Part shown: in pieces, positions 22,096 through 22,182 of the stretch
Numbering within the stretch: the first letter of the stretch is position 1
Layout: each line of letters opens with the position of its first letter
NCBI GenBank assembly: GCA_040902105.1
Contig: JBBDXW010000047.1
Location: 1-22,182 of the forward strand
DNA from: IDS-8 sp040902105
GTDB taxonomy: Bacteria; Pseudomonadota; Gammaproteobacteria; Steroidobacterales; Woeseiaceae
DNA: 22,182 nucleotides
Reading direction: 5' to 3'
Translations under genes and position numbers: made by a program
The notes under the pieces: model-generated
Told to the model about the DNA's origin: nothing
Database searches by the model: none
The model's input: the letters and a program-made list of their open reading frames with translations, nothing else

Positions 22096-22182
22096 GGTGG
22101 TTAGCGGAGTCCCGCTTGGGGGGAGGGCTTTCCAGGAACGCCGTAAACCCATCCATGGGGGCTTCGGGCGAAACATCCCTGT
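22096..22182. repeat. 119-bp palindromic element (family B), second copy cut by window end
   Basis: Starts with GGTGGTTAGCGGAG as at 4288-4301 (one base different). Bases 22121-22160 match 4311-4350 at 37 of 40 positions. The outer arm and the central hairpin arm differ from copy 1 (GGCGAAACA instead of GCAAAAACA before TCCCTGT), while the shared core is kept. Only the left half lies inside the window. It is 3' of the GGDEF-EAL gene. Confidence 0.8.

Overview
The window reads as about 22 kb of chromosomal housekeeping sequence from a high-GC gammaproteobacterium. The evidence is Gram-negative envelope and LPS genes (hldE, waaA, a TolC-type protein, slt, a DegP-type protease, uppP), a Pcm homologue, rhodanese and TolC cluster, and a split B12-dependent ribonucleotide reductase like the nrdJab pair of Pseudomonas. 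Gene order (pteridine reductase, MidA-like methyltransferase, uppP, cca) and the density of dispersed repeats suggest an uncultured or marine lineage such as the Woeseiaceae/Steroidobacterales/Chromatiales area. That placement is an inference. There is no phage, CRISPR array, rRNA, tRNA or intact transposase.

Layout. 1-89: tail of a dispersed repeat. 87-845 (-): pteridine reductase FolM. It diverges from 969-2159 (+), a MidA/NDUFAF7-type methyltransferase, followed by uppP (2188-2985, +). cca (2996-4246, -) converges on uppP. 4247-4578: intergenic, with a 119-bp palindromic element whose second copy is cut by the right window edge. 4579-5709 (+): HExxH metallopeptidase lipoprotein. 5728-5882: a 52-bp perfect inverted repeat that also supplies the last codons of slt (5815-7869, -). 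7870-8224: leader of slt with REP-like repeat. 8225-9601 (-): DegP/MucD protease. 9808-10263 (-): Hsp20. 10264-10825: regulatory region with a heat-shock promoter to the left and the nrdJ promoter to the right. 10826-13738 (+): nrdJa and nrdJb. 13962-16704 (+): hldE and waaA. They converge on 16709-19351 (-), the Pcm-like methyltransferase, rhodanese and TolC-like genes. 19696-22026 (+): membrane-anchored PAS-PAS-GGDEF-EAL protein.

How the genes fit together. Most serve the envelope: hldE and waaA build the LPS inner core, uppP recycles the lipid carrier, slt trims peptidoglycan, and the DegP-type protease and Hsp20 handle misfolded protein in periplasm and cytoplasm. The stress genes have matching regulatory sequences: a sigma32-like promoter before hsp20, an intrinsic terminator after it, then a sigmaE-like promoter before the protease. 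The nrdJ pair has a good -35 box and a palindrome matching the NrdR box at 13 of 16 positions.

I did not find a convincing new multi-gene system. The most interesting material lies between genes: three repeat families at gene 3' ends, one of which has replaced the end of slt; a possible RNA thermometer in the hsp20 leader; a roughly 200-nt nrdJ leader without a B12 box; and a Pcm homologue lacking the usual TISQP substrate motif.
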